NCBI GenBank assembly: GCA_011800155.1
Contig: CM022377.1
Location: 1,550,001-1,614,000 of the forward strand
Direction: 5' to 3'
Origin: Flammulina velutipes
Lineage: Eukaryota > Basidiomycota > Agaricomycetes > Agaricales > Physalacriaceae
Length of the DNA stretch: 64,000 nucleotides
The position numbers were made by a program, and so were the translations under genes. This document shows, in pieces, positions 23,694 through 33,317 of the stretch. A model generated the notes under the pieces. The model was not told the DNA's origin, made no database searches, and saw nothing but the letters and a program-made list of their open reading frames with translations. The number at the start of each line of letters is the position of its first letter. Positions within the stretch are counted from its first letter, which is position 1.

Positions 23694-25435
23694 TGATGTG
23701 CAGTGTAGAAGAACGCCACAAAAACACACACAAAACACACACTAACAAGTCAATGGTGCAATGCGGGAAAGTCCGATGTTTATAGCGGGATTTCACGTTA
23801 TAGTAGCAATCGTTCGTTTTGTAATAGGTGGTATGGGACGGGTTCTTGTTCTTTGTATCTTTTGTTTTATGGGACTGTTTCTCTCTATCTTCTGCTCAAA
23901 ATGCTTATACTAGTTCGACGGGGTAACAGGGATCTGATCTTAAACTGAGTTCTAGTTTGCCACTAAGTCACAGGCCGATTGGGATGTGTGTAAAGAGACC
24001 TAATGAGGCTCTTCCCAGGCCAACAACCTTCAACCACACTAGGGAGCGGGAGCTCTGGTATCTATCTGTATAATCAGGACTCTCCAACAACTAGTCGGGG
24101 CCTGAATAGATAGCCTAGCACAGTCTGAACCACACTTGTATGGGACTTGGGACTCCAACCAGAGTTGGTAGGTTCTTTAGATGGAATTTCCCGCGGAAAC
24201 TCGGATCGTTGGAATCGCAAAGGACTTGGCTTCAACTTCTTTAATATGGGAAGTAGCTCCAATGAGTTCTTAGATCTTTGGTTCTGTTTCTTATTTCCAC
24301 CTATCTAACAATGGTTCTTTTTCTAACTAAATCTTAGAGTCTATTCCTCCAGTATATACGGCTTGTGGGCTGCGGATACAGGGGGCGTAAGCTACTGTAA
24401 ATAGTACAAACGAGCTAGCTTTATAGTGTTTTCTATATACGTCTGAATAAGGATATAATACCGAGTCCGCTGGTTCGGGGGAATATTCCGATAGGATGTA
24501 CGGAATATCCCTCTAATGGTGCCCTTGGCATTGCTGCCTATTCGTTCTGGCTTCTATTTGCTTTGAATCCAACCAATGGTGGCGCCGTAACTGAGTTTAC
24601 AGTGGCGCCAGGTTGTTCCTTGTGCTTGGAAGCTCCACTATTTCATCGTTTTCCACTATTATTAGCGGCCGAGTCCTGTCTAGCAGGAACTCTTAGCCTT
24701 TGTTCGTATTCTTATTTCATACTACGAGTCCGAGTAGTACCGACTAGGTTTGGTATACTGGACGCGCAAGTATGTTCTTAGTATTGTGTTCAGACTTTTC
24801 CGGTAGTACTCCGGAAAAGCTATCGTTGTATCTTTACAAGTTGTCGATAGTACTCGTATTGTAGGTCCTTGTAACGATTTACTTGTGGATCCCGAGAATC
24901 GATCAGGAACAGTCCACCGGAGTAAGTTGATCGGTGATCAAGCAGTATCTTTTGAAAGCCTAAAAGGTTACCCTGACTCCTGAGTCTCCTATGTAATATC
25001 CCGACGTCTGAGTAGTATGAACATTTGGTTTGCTAGTCCAGCCAGCGTTTCACTGCTTGCTGGCGTTGCGTCTCTTTATGTAGAGTTTCCTTGTGTAAGG
25101 GTAACTCGCCGAATTCCGTTAAGTATTTCGGAGTTTCGCGCATTCAAGTGTATTTGATCACGATGTCTCCATCGGGGTACTTTTGATGATGATATTCAAG
25201 ATCGTCATGTGTGGTTTGGCTATACCTACACGCCCTTCAGTGTGTGGCGCTTTTCCGACGAATCTTAGGAGTTTTCCGGTCGTACCACGGAAACTCCTTA
25301 CACTGTATCGTATACGTGTTTCGGTCTGTAACTAGAGGTTCTCGTACTCATAGGTTTGTTCTATCACTAAGAATGCTTCTTAGAATCGCAAATTTTGGGG
25401 TCTTTCGTACTTGCATTAATACAATGTGCATCAGC
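23694..25435 (+). mobile_element. 1.74-kb element, copy 2
   Basis: Near-identical inverted partner of 15375-17116. It starts TGATGTGCAGTG and ends CAATGTGCATCA. The left part has a CACACAC-rich tract, a GGTAACAGGGATCTGATC block shared with 11069-12343, and a TGGTGGCGCC...GTGGCGCCA inverted motif near 24580-24610. No open reading frame of useful size is present. Confidence 0.65.
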
Positions 25436-26240
25436 GGGTCCACTCACCACCCGCCAGGCAGGTACCCGTGCCTCCAAGCCGATACTCACCACTGTGATAG
25501 TACCCGCGTCAAACGGGTACATCACTTGCGGGTTGAGTTGGCCTGTGTACCCGGGTAGCGACGGGTACCTCCCATACTCGTGTAGTTTGGTGGGTACCCG
25601 TCATTTAATGTGTATATTCTACCTATATGTATGTGGAATAGAGAAATACATGTTCATAGATAGTGTTATTCATGCATAATCATGTGAATCAGTCTAGAAT
25701 AATACTTTTGCCAGCATCTGAATCGTGGGAAAGTCCAAGATGCAGATCTTGGACTTTCCCACGGGTACCTGCACTACCTGTCGTTTTCTCAAATCAAGTA
25801 CTCGCCACTCATGTGGTACTCGCGTCCCGCCGCCCACCCGCCGCAGGTACACCCACGGGTGACCCGCTCCACCCACCACTCATGCTGGTCTCTACTTGTA
25901 ACCAGACCTTGAAACCCTAGGCAGGAGTGGTGAAGGAGATGACAGAGAGGTATTGCTAGCTAGTTGGCTCAGAAGGACATTAAACTTCCAGGATCCAGGG
26001 GTGCACCCACGATTAACTCATTGAGGTCTCTAGAACTTTATGCACCACAGTTTCCCTTGTAACACTGAACAATCAGACAGTTTCTACTCTGGGAAAAGGT
26101 GACCACTGTGCTGTTAACTCCAACAGTTCCCATTCTACACATCAATACAGTACCCTTGTCAATAAGTCTATTAAACTCCATATACTGTAAAAGTCATGTA
26201 CTTCAAGCTGGTTACAGGACCTTCTCAATAAAGATGGTCA
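25436..26240. repeat. GGGTACC-rich repeat remnant and unique spacer
   Basis: 25436-25919 is rich in GGGTACC/ACCCGTGGG motifs and ends CAGACCTTGAAACCCTA, matching the terminus of the TAGGGTTTCAAGG MITE family. It contains a perfect 18-bp inverted repeat with a 4-bp loop (25724-25763). From 25920 on I see only AT-rich spacer with no gene. Confidence 0.45.
25724..25763. repeat. Perfect 18-bp inverted repeat, 4-bp loop
   Basis: CGTGGGAAAGTCCAAGAT is followed by GCAG and then the exact inverse ATCTTGGACTTTCCCACG. The stem is uninterrupted. It lies in transposon remnant sequence, so it may be an excision or insertion footprint rather than a regulatory site. Confidence 0.8.
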
Positions 26241-26292
26241 CTTGCCCGAATCGAACCGACAACCTTGTGTAGTTACCACTTCAACGCCACAC
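26241..26292 (-). repeat. tRNA-derived (SINE-like) segment
   Basis: On the minus strand an A-box-like GTGGCGTTGAAGTGG (26290-26276) precedes the B-box GGTTCGATTCGG (26257-26246). The acceptor stem is not intact. It resembles the tRNA-like units between 29.0 and 31.3 kb. Confidence 0.45.
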
Positions 26293-26418
26293 AATAATAT
26301 GTCGCGGCAGAGGAATAAATTCTCACATCCACCCATGCATACACACCACTCCTCCTAAATTAAGTACATGTGAATAGAAATGTACTCATAAACCGTTCCT
26401 TCATTAAATCATCAAAAG

Positions 26419-27087
26419 TCAAAGTTTCCCCCCTACAACACCGTCAAAGTCCAAATCCGCATCACGCTCCTCAGCGAGGGTATCACTCGTCGCACTGCTC
26501 CTAGCGCGCTTGGGGACGTGCATGGAATGGGGGGTATACGAGCCTGCCGAGCTGGGCCCACTAGATTGGGATCCACCGCTTCCTAGGTACTTGCGCGCAG
26601 AGGTCTGGAAATAGGTCGCGCCGTCCAGATCCGCGTCTTCGTCTGCGTCCTCCCCACCCGGTGGTGGTGCAACATCCACTACCGGAGGTGCAGGCGGCGG
26701 AACGAGCGCCTCCCTCTCCCTCCTCCTCTCCCGCCTCTTGGCCCGGCGCTGCATGCGCTCAACGGTAAGCGTATCCGGATCAAGCGGAGCGGGGTCCGAG
26801 TCGTAGCTCTGCGTTCTGCTCCTCACTGGGAGGATGCCGTCCTCCTCCCCAGGAAGACTAATAGCCTGCTCGCGCCGTCCAAAAGGGTTGGGAATCCCAC
26901 AGAACGTAAAAGACTTGTGGGGGCGGGTCCGGGTGTGGTGTGGACGCATGTTCGAGTGGAGGGAGACATCGTCGTCTGCGAGGAGCTGCGCAAGGTCGGG
27001 GTTTGAGACGTCGGGAGCGCGAGAGGATGGAAAACAGCCTGCAAAGGCAGCGCGCAGGGAGTCTGACCAGGAAAGATCCATAGCCAT
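26419..27087 (-). CDS. Hypothetical disordered protein (222 aa)
   Basis: Single-exon frame starting at an ATG (MAMDLSWSDSLR), 222 residues. The N-terminal 60 residues have mixed composition with an amphipathic start (SLRAAFAGCF). Residues about 105-125 are very basic (RMQRRAKRRERRREREAL), followed by Pro-rich and acidic stretches and a Ser-rich C-terminal third (SQSSGPSSAGSYTPHSM). The KRARSS motif near the C-terminus could be a nuclear signal. I recognise no family. It is divergent from the next gene with only 72 bp between start codons, so the two probably share a promoter. The intact frame and clean ATG support a real gene; function is unknown. Confidence 0.65.
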   Translation of the reverse strand: MAMDLSWSDSLRAAFAGCFPSSRAPDVSNPDLAQLLADDDVSLHSNMRPHHTRTRPHKSFTFCGIPNPFGRREQAISLPGEEDGILPVRSRTQSYDSDPAPLDPDTLTVERMQRRAKRRERRREREALVPPPAPPVVDVAPPPGGEDADEDADLDGATYFQTSARKYLGSGGSQSSGPSSAGSYTPHSMHVPKRARSSATSDTLAEERDADLDFDGVVGGKL

Positions 27088-27159
27088 GATGATGGTACAA
27101 TCACAAGTGTCAAGTAGCCGGCTAACCCGGGTTAGCGTGAATATTTTCTATCAGCTGCC
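27088..27159. promoter_or_regulatory. 72-bp divergent intergenic promoter
   Basis: The start codons of the minus-strand 222-aa gene (27087) and the plus-strand 255-aa gene (27160) are separated by only 72 bp. This must contain or overlap both 5' untranslated regions. It holds the imperfect palindrome CTAACCCGGGTTAG (27122-27135), a candidate bidirectional element. Confidence 0.5.
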
Positions 27160-27927
27160 ATGATGACCATTTTGGAAGCGATGGCTCTGCGGCGCGCGCG
27201 GGAGGCGCAGCTCAAGTGGGTCGGCGTGCAGGCTGTGCGGCATATCCTCGCGTCCAACCCGGGCGGGCTGTCAGCGCGGGACATTGTAGAGCACGCACAG
27301 CACTTCCGGGTGCTGCTCCCGCGGTTGGTTGTCACCCCCTCGGGGCAAGTCACACGCGCCCTGCAGCTGACGCGAGGAGAGGGAGAGTGGGACGCGGCGA
27401 CGTTGGAAAAGGCAGCGCACGTCGCGCGGTTCGAAGGGTCTTTTACGCACAACCTTACGCGGCCCGCGCGCCATCCCCCGAGTGTACCTCCCCCCAGTCC
27501 CAGCGCTGCGTCTCTCATCGTCCCGGCAGGACCAGCGTACAAGCACGGCTCCAAGCCGCGGTGGTTCTTCACGGCCGACGCACCCTCGCAATACCGACGC
27601 TTCCGCACACCCGTCACACCAGACACCTCAGTTGTTGAAGACCAACTGGCTTCAGTCCCAACGATGAACTTTCTAAAGTCCTCCATCCTTCCTATCCTCC
27701 GCGCAGACTCCACCATCCGCTCCACCCGAATCCCCAACTCCCACCCGCCCTCCTTCGTCTGGCGCCTCATCATCCGCCCCAAGAACGCCCCAATGCACAT
27801 CGACATCAAATCGGACGAAAAACGCAAACGCAAGCTCGCAGAGCGGCAGGAGATCCTCAAAAAGGAGGCTCTCCTCCACCTAAACAGACGCAGGCTTCGT
27901 AAAAGACTCAATAGTAGCGTAGAGTAG
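27160..27927 (+). CDS. Basic protein of unknown function (255 aa)
   Basis: Intronless 255-residue frame starting MMTILEAMALRRAREAQ. The N-terminal 60 residues contain VRHILASNPGGLSARDIVEH, which looks like a winged-helix or HARE-type helical segment, but this is only a resemblance. The middle is Pro/Ser-rich; the C-terminal 55 residues form a basic block (DEKRKRKLAERQEILKKEAL, RRRLRKRL), probably helical. The Arg-rich amphipathic N-terminus could be a mitochondrial presequence. The gene ends 37 bp before the PEX13 start, unusually tight for a fungus. I do not recognise the family. Confidence 0.65.
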   Translation: MMTILEAMALRRAREAQLKWVGVQAVRHILASNPGGLSARDIVEHAQHFRVLLPRLVVTPSGQVTRALQLTRGEGEWDAATLEKAAHVARFEGSFTHNLTRPARHPPSVPPPSPSAASLIVPAGPAYKHGSKPRWFFTADAPSQYRRFRTPVTPDTSVVEDQLASVPTMNFLKSSILPILRADSTIRSTRIPNSHPPSFVWRLIIRPKNAPMHIDIKSDEKRKRKLAERQEILKKEALLHLNRRRLRKRLNSSVE

Positions 27928-27964
27928 TAATCACGTGCAATATCACATCTTGTCTCCCCCCATC

Positions 27965-28969
27965 ATGGCCTCTCCTCCAAAACCCTGGGAACGCTCAAAT
28001 GCGACTGCCACTCCCTCGACGGCCACAACAACAACAGCCGTCGCCCAGCCTGCGATTCCTGAACGTCCAGCTGCGTTTAGCGGGCCAGCGAACAGATTCG
28101 GCACCGGGTCACCGTATACCGGTGCAATGGGGTACGGCACCGCAGGGTACGGTGGCATGGGCTCCTACGGGGGCATGGGCTCCTTTGGCGGGGGCTACGG
28201 CGGAATGGGTTCATACGGCGGCATGGGCTCCTACGGCGGTGGCTTCGGCGGAGGAGGCATGTACGGCTCCAGCATTTACGGCGGCCCCTACGGCGGCGGC
28301 GGCATGTACCCCACCCCAGGCGGCCCTCCCTCCCTCACCCAATCCCTCGAATCCACAACAGCCCACACATTCACCCTCCTCCACTCCGTCGTCCAAACAT
28401 TCACCGGAATAGCCCAAATGCTCGAATCGACATTCATGGCCACCCATTCCTCATTCTTCGCCCTAGCCTCCGTAGTCGACCAATTCCACCAGCTCAAAGA
28501 CGTCCTAGGGAGCGTCCTAGGCCTATTCGGCCTCCTCCGCTACCTCCGCTCTTTCCTCCCAGGCGCCCCACCTCCCCCATTCCCTCCTCCCCCCTCCTCC
28601 TCCTCCTCCCCCACCCAAAAACTCGCAAAAAAACCACTCATAATATTCCTCCTCGCAATCGCCGGCATCCCCTACCTTCTCTCCCGCCTCCTCCGTTCTC
28701 TCCCCGCCCCACAGCCCCCGCTCGACCCCGCACAGCTCACCTTTGCTCGTGCTCTCTACCCCTTCCACGCAACCACACCCACGGAGCTCGCCCTCACAGA
28801 GAACGAAATAGTAGCCATCACCGCGAAGCTCGTTAACGGACAAGAGCAGGATCCGAGGCTCCCGTGCGACGTCGAGCCGGATTGGTACAAGGGCCGGACG
28901 CGCGATGGACGCGAAGGATGGTTCCCACGCAAGTGGGTGGAGGTCCTAGTAAAGAAGGACGCAACATAG
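27965..28969 (+). CDS. PEX13: Peroxin 13, peroxisomal membrane docking protein
   Basis: Member of the peroxisomal import docking complex (with PEX14), an integral membrane protein that receives cargo-loaded PEX5. The 334-residue product starts MASPPKPWERS, the N-terminal signature of fungal PEX13; an upstream in-frame ATG at 27935 would add ten residues but is less PEX13-like. Residues about 40-125 are a Gly/Tyr/Met-rich low-complexity region (GMGSYGG repeats). This is followed by the conserved LTQSLESTTAHTFTLLHSVV segment, a Pro-rich linker, a hydrophobic helix (LIIFLLAIAGIPYLL) and a C-terminal SH3 domain (ARALYPF...ENEIVAI...WYKGRTRDGREGWFP). No introns. The SH3 core ALYPF and WFP residues are intact. 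Confidence 0.95.
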   Translation: MASPPKPWERSNATATPSTATTTTAVAQPAIPERPAAFSGPANRFGTGSPYTGAMGYGTAGYGGMGSYGGMGSFGGGYGGMGSYGGMGSYGGGFGGGGMYGSSIYGGPYGGGGMYPTPGGPPSLTQSLESTTAHTFTLLHSVVQTFTGIAQMLESTFMATHSSFFALASVVDQFHQLKDVLGSVLGLFGLLRYLRSFLPGAPPPPFPPPPSSSSSPTQKLAKKPLIIFLLAIAGIPYLLSRLLRSLPAPQPPLDPAQLTFARALYPFHATTPTELALTENEIVAITAKLVNGQEQDPRLPCDVEPDWYKGRTRDGREGWFPRKWVEVLVKKDAT

Positions 28970-30085
28970 CTTTTTGTACGCAGACAATGATGATTCTGCA
29001 TTCTGTATTCCCAGTACGCATAGTTTGAGAACGCTAGGAGTTGAACCAAGCTCGTGGATCTAGCAGCTACACAACATTCTCTGCATATGTGGCGGTTCCA
29101 TCGTCAGAAATATCGTACCCATGATTTGAAACCAAGCTTCGCGTGCACCGTACGTGGCGGCAATACTGAACCTTAAGATGGCAAAAAAGAACATACACAT
29201 TGTATGAGAACGCTAGGATGCTGCAAGCTCGCGGACCAGGTGCTACATCACATTCTCTATATTTGTGGCGGCCCTTTCTTGAAACAGCGGAAGACCAGGA
29301 TTTGAAACCAAGCTTCGCGATGCGTTCCGTGTATGTATTGTATGTGGCGGCAATACCGAACCTTAATGTGACAAAGAAATACCTAGCAATCGAACCCACG
29401 CTGCAATCTCGCCGATGGAGCGGTCTTCATTCTCTGTATCTGTGGCGGTGATTCGTATCGTTCCTTCTGGATTCGGAACCGAGTTTGAATGTGTTGTAGC
29501 GGTAAACGTGCTAGCGTGAAACTCTGTATGAAATATTTGAGTAGAGGCTGGTGTAGCGCCAGTTGAACTCTGTACTCGAAATTTTCACATTATACTCATT
29601 CGCCGAGGCGCCACAGGATAAACTGACCATTCCGAACCTGGTTGTCCCTGCTTGGTTCAAATCCTGATCTTACGCCAGCAGGAGATGTGCGAATGAACAT
29701 CGGCTTCGCGCTCCTGGTCCAGCATAATAAAATGCAGTGGGAAACCAAACACAACACCAGGGATCGAACCCTACATGTCTTCTAACAGTGTGGCGCAAAA
29801 CATTGGTATCACACTACACAAACTAAGTAACAGAGAAACGCGGGTGTTGGACCCGACCATTGCGCTCGCAGATTGACCGCTACTGATCCAAACTAACTTA
29901 TCTGCCCCCGGTGTAAACTTCCGCCCGACCCTTTCAACTAACCTGTGTAACATCGAGCCTTCATATTCAAGCCATACAACATCGTCTTAGCATATCAGGA
30001 CTGACTCTGCATTCGTGGCGCAAAATAACCAGATGACGCATACCAATGAACCACATACAACACTGAAAAATCTGCTCTCGTCAGT

Positions 30086-30160
30086 AGAGAACCAGGACTC
30101 GAACCCAAGCTTCGCAATGGTCAACCTAGCAGAGTTATTAACCACTACACCACTTCCTCT
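30086..30160 (-). repeat. tRNA-like unit
   Basis: 75 nt on the minus strand: 5' end AGAGGAAG, D-arm-like TGGTGTAGTGGTTAATAAC, B-box GGGTTCGAGTCC, 3' end TTCTCT. The size and box spacing match a tRNA, but acceptor pairing is only partial, so a SINE head or tRNA relic is more likely than a functional tRNA. Confidence 0.55.
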
Positions 30161-30494
30161 AATTCAAACAATGTGTGTGGCGCTCCCTGCTTGCCCTGGA
30201 ATCTAGTGTATGCCCGCCAGAGGGCACAACTACATACTAGTGCAATACTTATGTACTCTCATCGAATATCCATGTAGAAACCCTTCCCTCTGAAAAGTAA
30301 TTCTTATGTACTGTGTTTCCATCCGCTCCTAAGATTGCGCAGCCTAACCGTCCTCGCGTATGGCGGCCACGTATTCTGCCATCCTCGAACATTTCTTACC
30401 GGTGGACCCAACAACCACTACCTACACCACATCCTGAAAGCTATCGAACAGGCCCACGGGAAGTTGGAACAAAACTGGCAAACACAGCCTTCAC

Positions 30495-30562
30495 AGAGAA
30501 TATCGGGACTCGAACCCAAGCTTCATACCGGTGGAAGTGTTACCCGCTACACCACATCCTCT
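30495..30562 (-). repeat. tRNA-like unit with paired ends
   Basis: 68 nt on the minus strand. AGAGGAT at the 5' end can pair with ATTCTCT at the 3' end (one G-T wobble), and TTGGG pairs with CCCGA around TTCGAGT as in a T-arm. The D-arm reads GTGTAGCGGGTAACAC. The anticodon arm is shortened and does not pair well, which argues against a working tRNA. Confidence 0.6.
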
Positions 30563-30807
30563 CTGACACACCTAGATTTCCCACCTACAAAAGAAAACCC
30601 AATAAACAGAATACCGAGAATCCAGCCCGCCTGCGCTCCCCCCTACTTCCCCACCGTCCAGATACCCATTAAACACAGGCTCCGCAGCCATCCTCCGTAA
30701 TGTACCGAAGATAAACGCACGAGCACTAGCCTGAGTTCTGAGATTCTCCATACGATCGAACACTGTGGCGCGACATACCGAGTTCCCCCCAAAAAAAGAG
30801 ACATGAT

Positions 30808-30860
30808 AGAGAACACCGGGAGTCGAACCCGAGCTTCGACTAGCGCTACACCACATCCTG
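30808..30860 (-). repeat. Deleted tRNA-like unit
   Basis: 53 nt on the minus strand with the same start (AGGATGTGGTGTAGCG) and B-box (GGGTTCGACTCCCGG) as its neighbours, but the anticodon-arm region is missing. Confidence 0.55.
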
Positions 30861-31176
30861 AGGTGTGTGGCGACTCTGCGCTCATCAAACACTGGCCGTT
30901 GAGGAGCCACATCCGCGAGTTCAAGTTCTCCAACCCCAATCTCCCATACAAGTATGTTTTAGAGGACTTGAACACCGGGCCCGAACTTCCTTACTCGCTG
31001 TACTAGCTGGTGTTCCGATACCTTCTGTAAAACCTAACATCATACCAAAGGGTACCACACAATCAAGTGTGCCGCATCGTCTGTATCGCACCACGATAGA
31101 GAGAATGCCGGGAGGCTCCTCTATATTGTGGCACCGCTAGGAAAGGGGAGAAAAACTGGCTCACTACGAGCATTAC

Positions 31177-31250
31177 AAAGAACGCCGGGAGTCGAACCCG
31201 AGCTTCGTTACTTGATGTACTAGCAGGCTTTCCGATAGACCACGTCCTCT
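31177..31250 (-). repeat. tRNA-like unit
   Basis: 74 nt on the minus strand: AGAGGACGTGGTCTATCGG at the 5' end, CTGCTAG in the middle, B-box GGGTTCGACTCCCGG, and a 3' end GTTCTTT. Same family as the units at 30086 and 30495. Confidence 0.55.
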
Positions 31251-31651
31251 AGCAGAAACACTCTCATTGCGTAGTTAGATCTTCAATTGCTTGGGTAAAT
31301 TATGCAGCATCACAGAGAGCTACGAACTTAACTTAACCCCCATGAAAAAGAGGAACCCATCCCTCAGACGTTCACTTATACACTGTAACATTCGGGGTAT
31401 GCCACATATAAACGAGCGTATGTAGATAGGTTAGTACCTAGTTGGAATAAATTTACAAATCACAAACGGATAAAGCGGAGCCCAGGAAAGATCGCCTGCG
31501 AAAGGTGACAAGAATACGACCATGAAGGGTATAACAGCTACACGCACTAGGGTGCAGTCAAGGTATGATATAGTAGAAGGTGATCAAAGTAGGAAATATA
31601 GGTCGTGCGGAACATACTAGCGACGAATCGAGGTAAAACCCAAGGGAGAAT

Positions 31652-33317
31652 CTACGCAGCCCGTCCCATACTATTATCGTCGAAATCAACGTCGTACGCG
31701 CCGCGCGACATGCTCGAGGCACCAGGCCCAGCGGGAATAAGAGTCCTCCTGCGCTCGGCTTGAGGGCTCGTCGGAGGACTCATGACTCGCATCCCGCCAG
31801 GCGTCGCAGAGCCAGCAGAGCGTTGCGCAGCATATGCCCTAAGCATATCATCAGGGCTCATGGCACTGAATCCGTTGGGAGAGTTGCTGAAGGGAGATGG
31901 GGAGGGTGCGATAGTGGGCGAAGAGACGGGAGACGACGAGAAGAGGGTTTCCGAGCGCATGGCCATTGGGGGAGGAGAAACAACGTACGACCCGACAATG
32001 TCATCTCTGGAGTCGGCGTACGAGTCGTATACAGAGTGATTGTTGCCGTTGGCGTACATGGACGAGCGAGACAGGTCAGAGGTAGATTCACCCTGGTATG
32101 CGCGCATCACTACGAACAGAAATCGTAAGAGAACGCCAAAAGAACCGATAAAGATGACTTACTGTCCAAGGCAGGTCCAACATCATCCTGGCCACTATGA
32201 ATGCTAATTCTGGCACGGATGGCCTCTGGAGTAAGGGGGAGGGCGCCGGCAGTCTGAGTAGGGCTCATAAAACCGTTGTCAAGATCGTCACCGCTACCCG
32301 CCCGAGTAGGAACGGGAACAGGAGGAGCGAAACTATGATGGAATGCCCTGCTCTGCCCCGCCGTCGAACGACGATCCATGCTCGGCCTGGGTCCATCAGC
32401 AAACGACACACGCGAGACACGCTCGCCCGTGAACTGGTTGGAAGGACGCGCTTGACGCATCTGGGGAGCAGGAGCCCCACCATCAGCGTCGAAGGTGGAG
32501 GTGGGACGGATACCGCCAAACGAGAACGACGAGGACCTGTTGCCAACGGACATGCTATTGCGGATGGCAGCGTTGGCACCTTTGGCCGATAGGGACTTCC
32601 AGTCGGTCGAAATGGTGGACATACGCTTGTCGACGTGTTCGGTGAAGGCCTTGGACTTCTCGGCACGCTTATTGCGAGCCCAGCGGATGTAGGCGATGAT
32701 GGCAACGATAGCAAAGAGGAGGGGGACGACAACGGCAGCTGCGATTTTTCCACCGGACGACGAGGAAGAGGCAGTTGCTGCACCGACAACGGTCACACCG
32801 GCGTCTGACTGTGTGGTATCAGCAGAAGCGGGCACGCCCGTATCAGGCTCAGAGTATGTAAGAGTGAAGACGGGGCCGGCAGCCATAGTGGTGAGGAACG
32901 GGGAATCGCCTCTGTCGACGATGCGGAACTGGACCTTGACCGAGTCAGCGTTATCGTACCAACGCTGCATGACAGTGATGTTGTAGCCATCGCCGTTGTT
33001 GGGGACGTTTTGCCAGGAGTGGAGGAGGCGCCCGATGGATGGGGCATACAGGTGGATATCAATAGAGGCGGTCGACAGGCAGTCGGGATTCCAGGCTACG
33101 TTGAACGGCTCGAGCGAGTCGAACGAGCTGCCGCTCGCGGGCTGGAGATAGAGTCCACCTCTGGCACAATCTACTTTACGTTTAGCGAGAAGAAAGACAG
33201 TAGACAAAACGACAACTAACCATCTTCCGCCCTTTTCTCTGTTGTCAAGACCTTCTTGGAGGTTGAAGTATGGTACAAACCACCCGCCAGTCCAACGCGA
33301 AAGTCAGCGTGGCCCAT
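31652..33317 (-). CDS. Single-pass membrane protein with Kre9/KNH-like ectodomain
   Basis: Three exons on the minus strand: 33317-33221, 33170-32163 and 32109-31652, joined at GTTAGT..TAG and GTAAGT..TAG introns of 50 and 53 nt. The product is about 520 residues. Residues about 45-140 form a Ser/Thr and aromatic-rich ectodomain (FDSLEPFNVAWNPDC, IDIHLYAPS, FRIVDRGDSPF, GPVFTLTYS) resembling the Ig-like Kre9/KNH1 N-terminal fold of fungal cell-wall proteins. One transmembrane helix follows (IAAAVVVPLLFAIVAIIAYI, about 175-194), then a basic stop-transfer and a long Ser/Arg-rich cytoplasmic tail with DKRMSTISTDWKSL. No classical signal peptide is visible in exon 1, so the true start may lie in a further upstream exon. 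Confidence 0.75.

Larger units (their letters stand above)
29000..31300 (-). repeat. Cluster of diverged tRNA-derived units
   Basis: Between PEX13 and the Kre9-like gene there is no protein gene. At least eight segments on the minus strand resemble tRNA bodies: starts like AGAGGATGTGGTGTAGYGG (A-box), then GAAGCTYGGGTTCGAGTCC (B-box) and a closing TTCTCT complementary to the start. The clearest are listed separately. Weaker ones lie near 29028-29082, 29127-29150, 29200-29264, 29285-29320, 29390-29440 and 30962-31010. Between them TGTGGCG motifs recur. The D-arm-like TAGTGGTTAA and the size of about 70-75 nt suggest origin from a Glu/Asp-type tRNA. Short reading frames in this stretch (30313-31140) cross the units and are not genes. 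Confidence 0.65.

Noticed and set aside
15720..25100. Frames 16029-16247 and 16548-16736 and their mirrored copies 24563-24781 and 24074-24262
   Set aside because: They lie inside the 1.74-kb element and recur only because the element is duplicated; no domain.
1..26300. CRISPR array or bacterial-type operons
   Set aside because: No regular spacer-repeat units; the repeats are transposon-derived, and the gene structure with introns is fungal.
30313..31140. Overlapping plus and minus frames of 90-120 codons
   Set aside because: They cross tRNA-like units in several phases and have no splice logic or domain.
31760..32128. Arg-rich plus-strand frame
   Set aside because: Antisense shadow of the third exon of the Kre9-like membrane protein gene.
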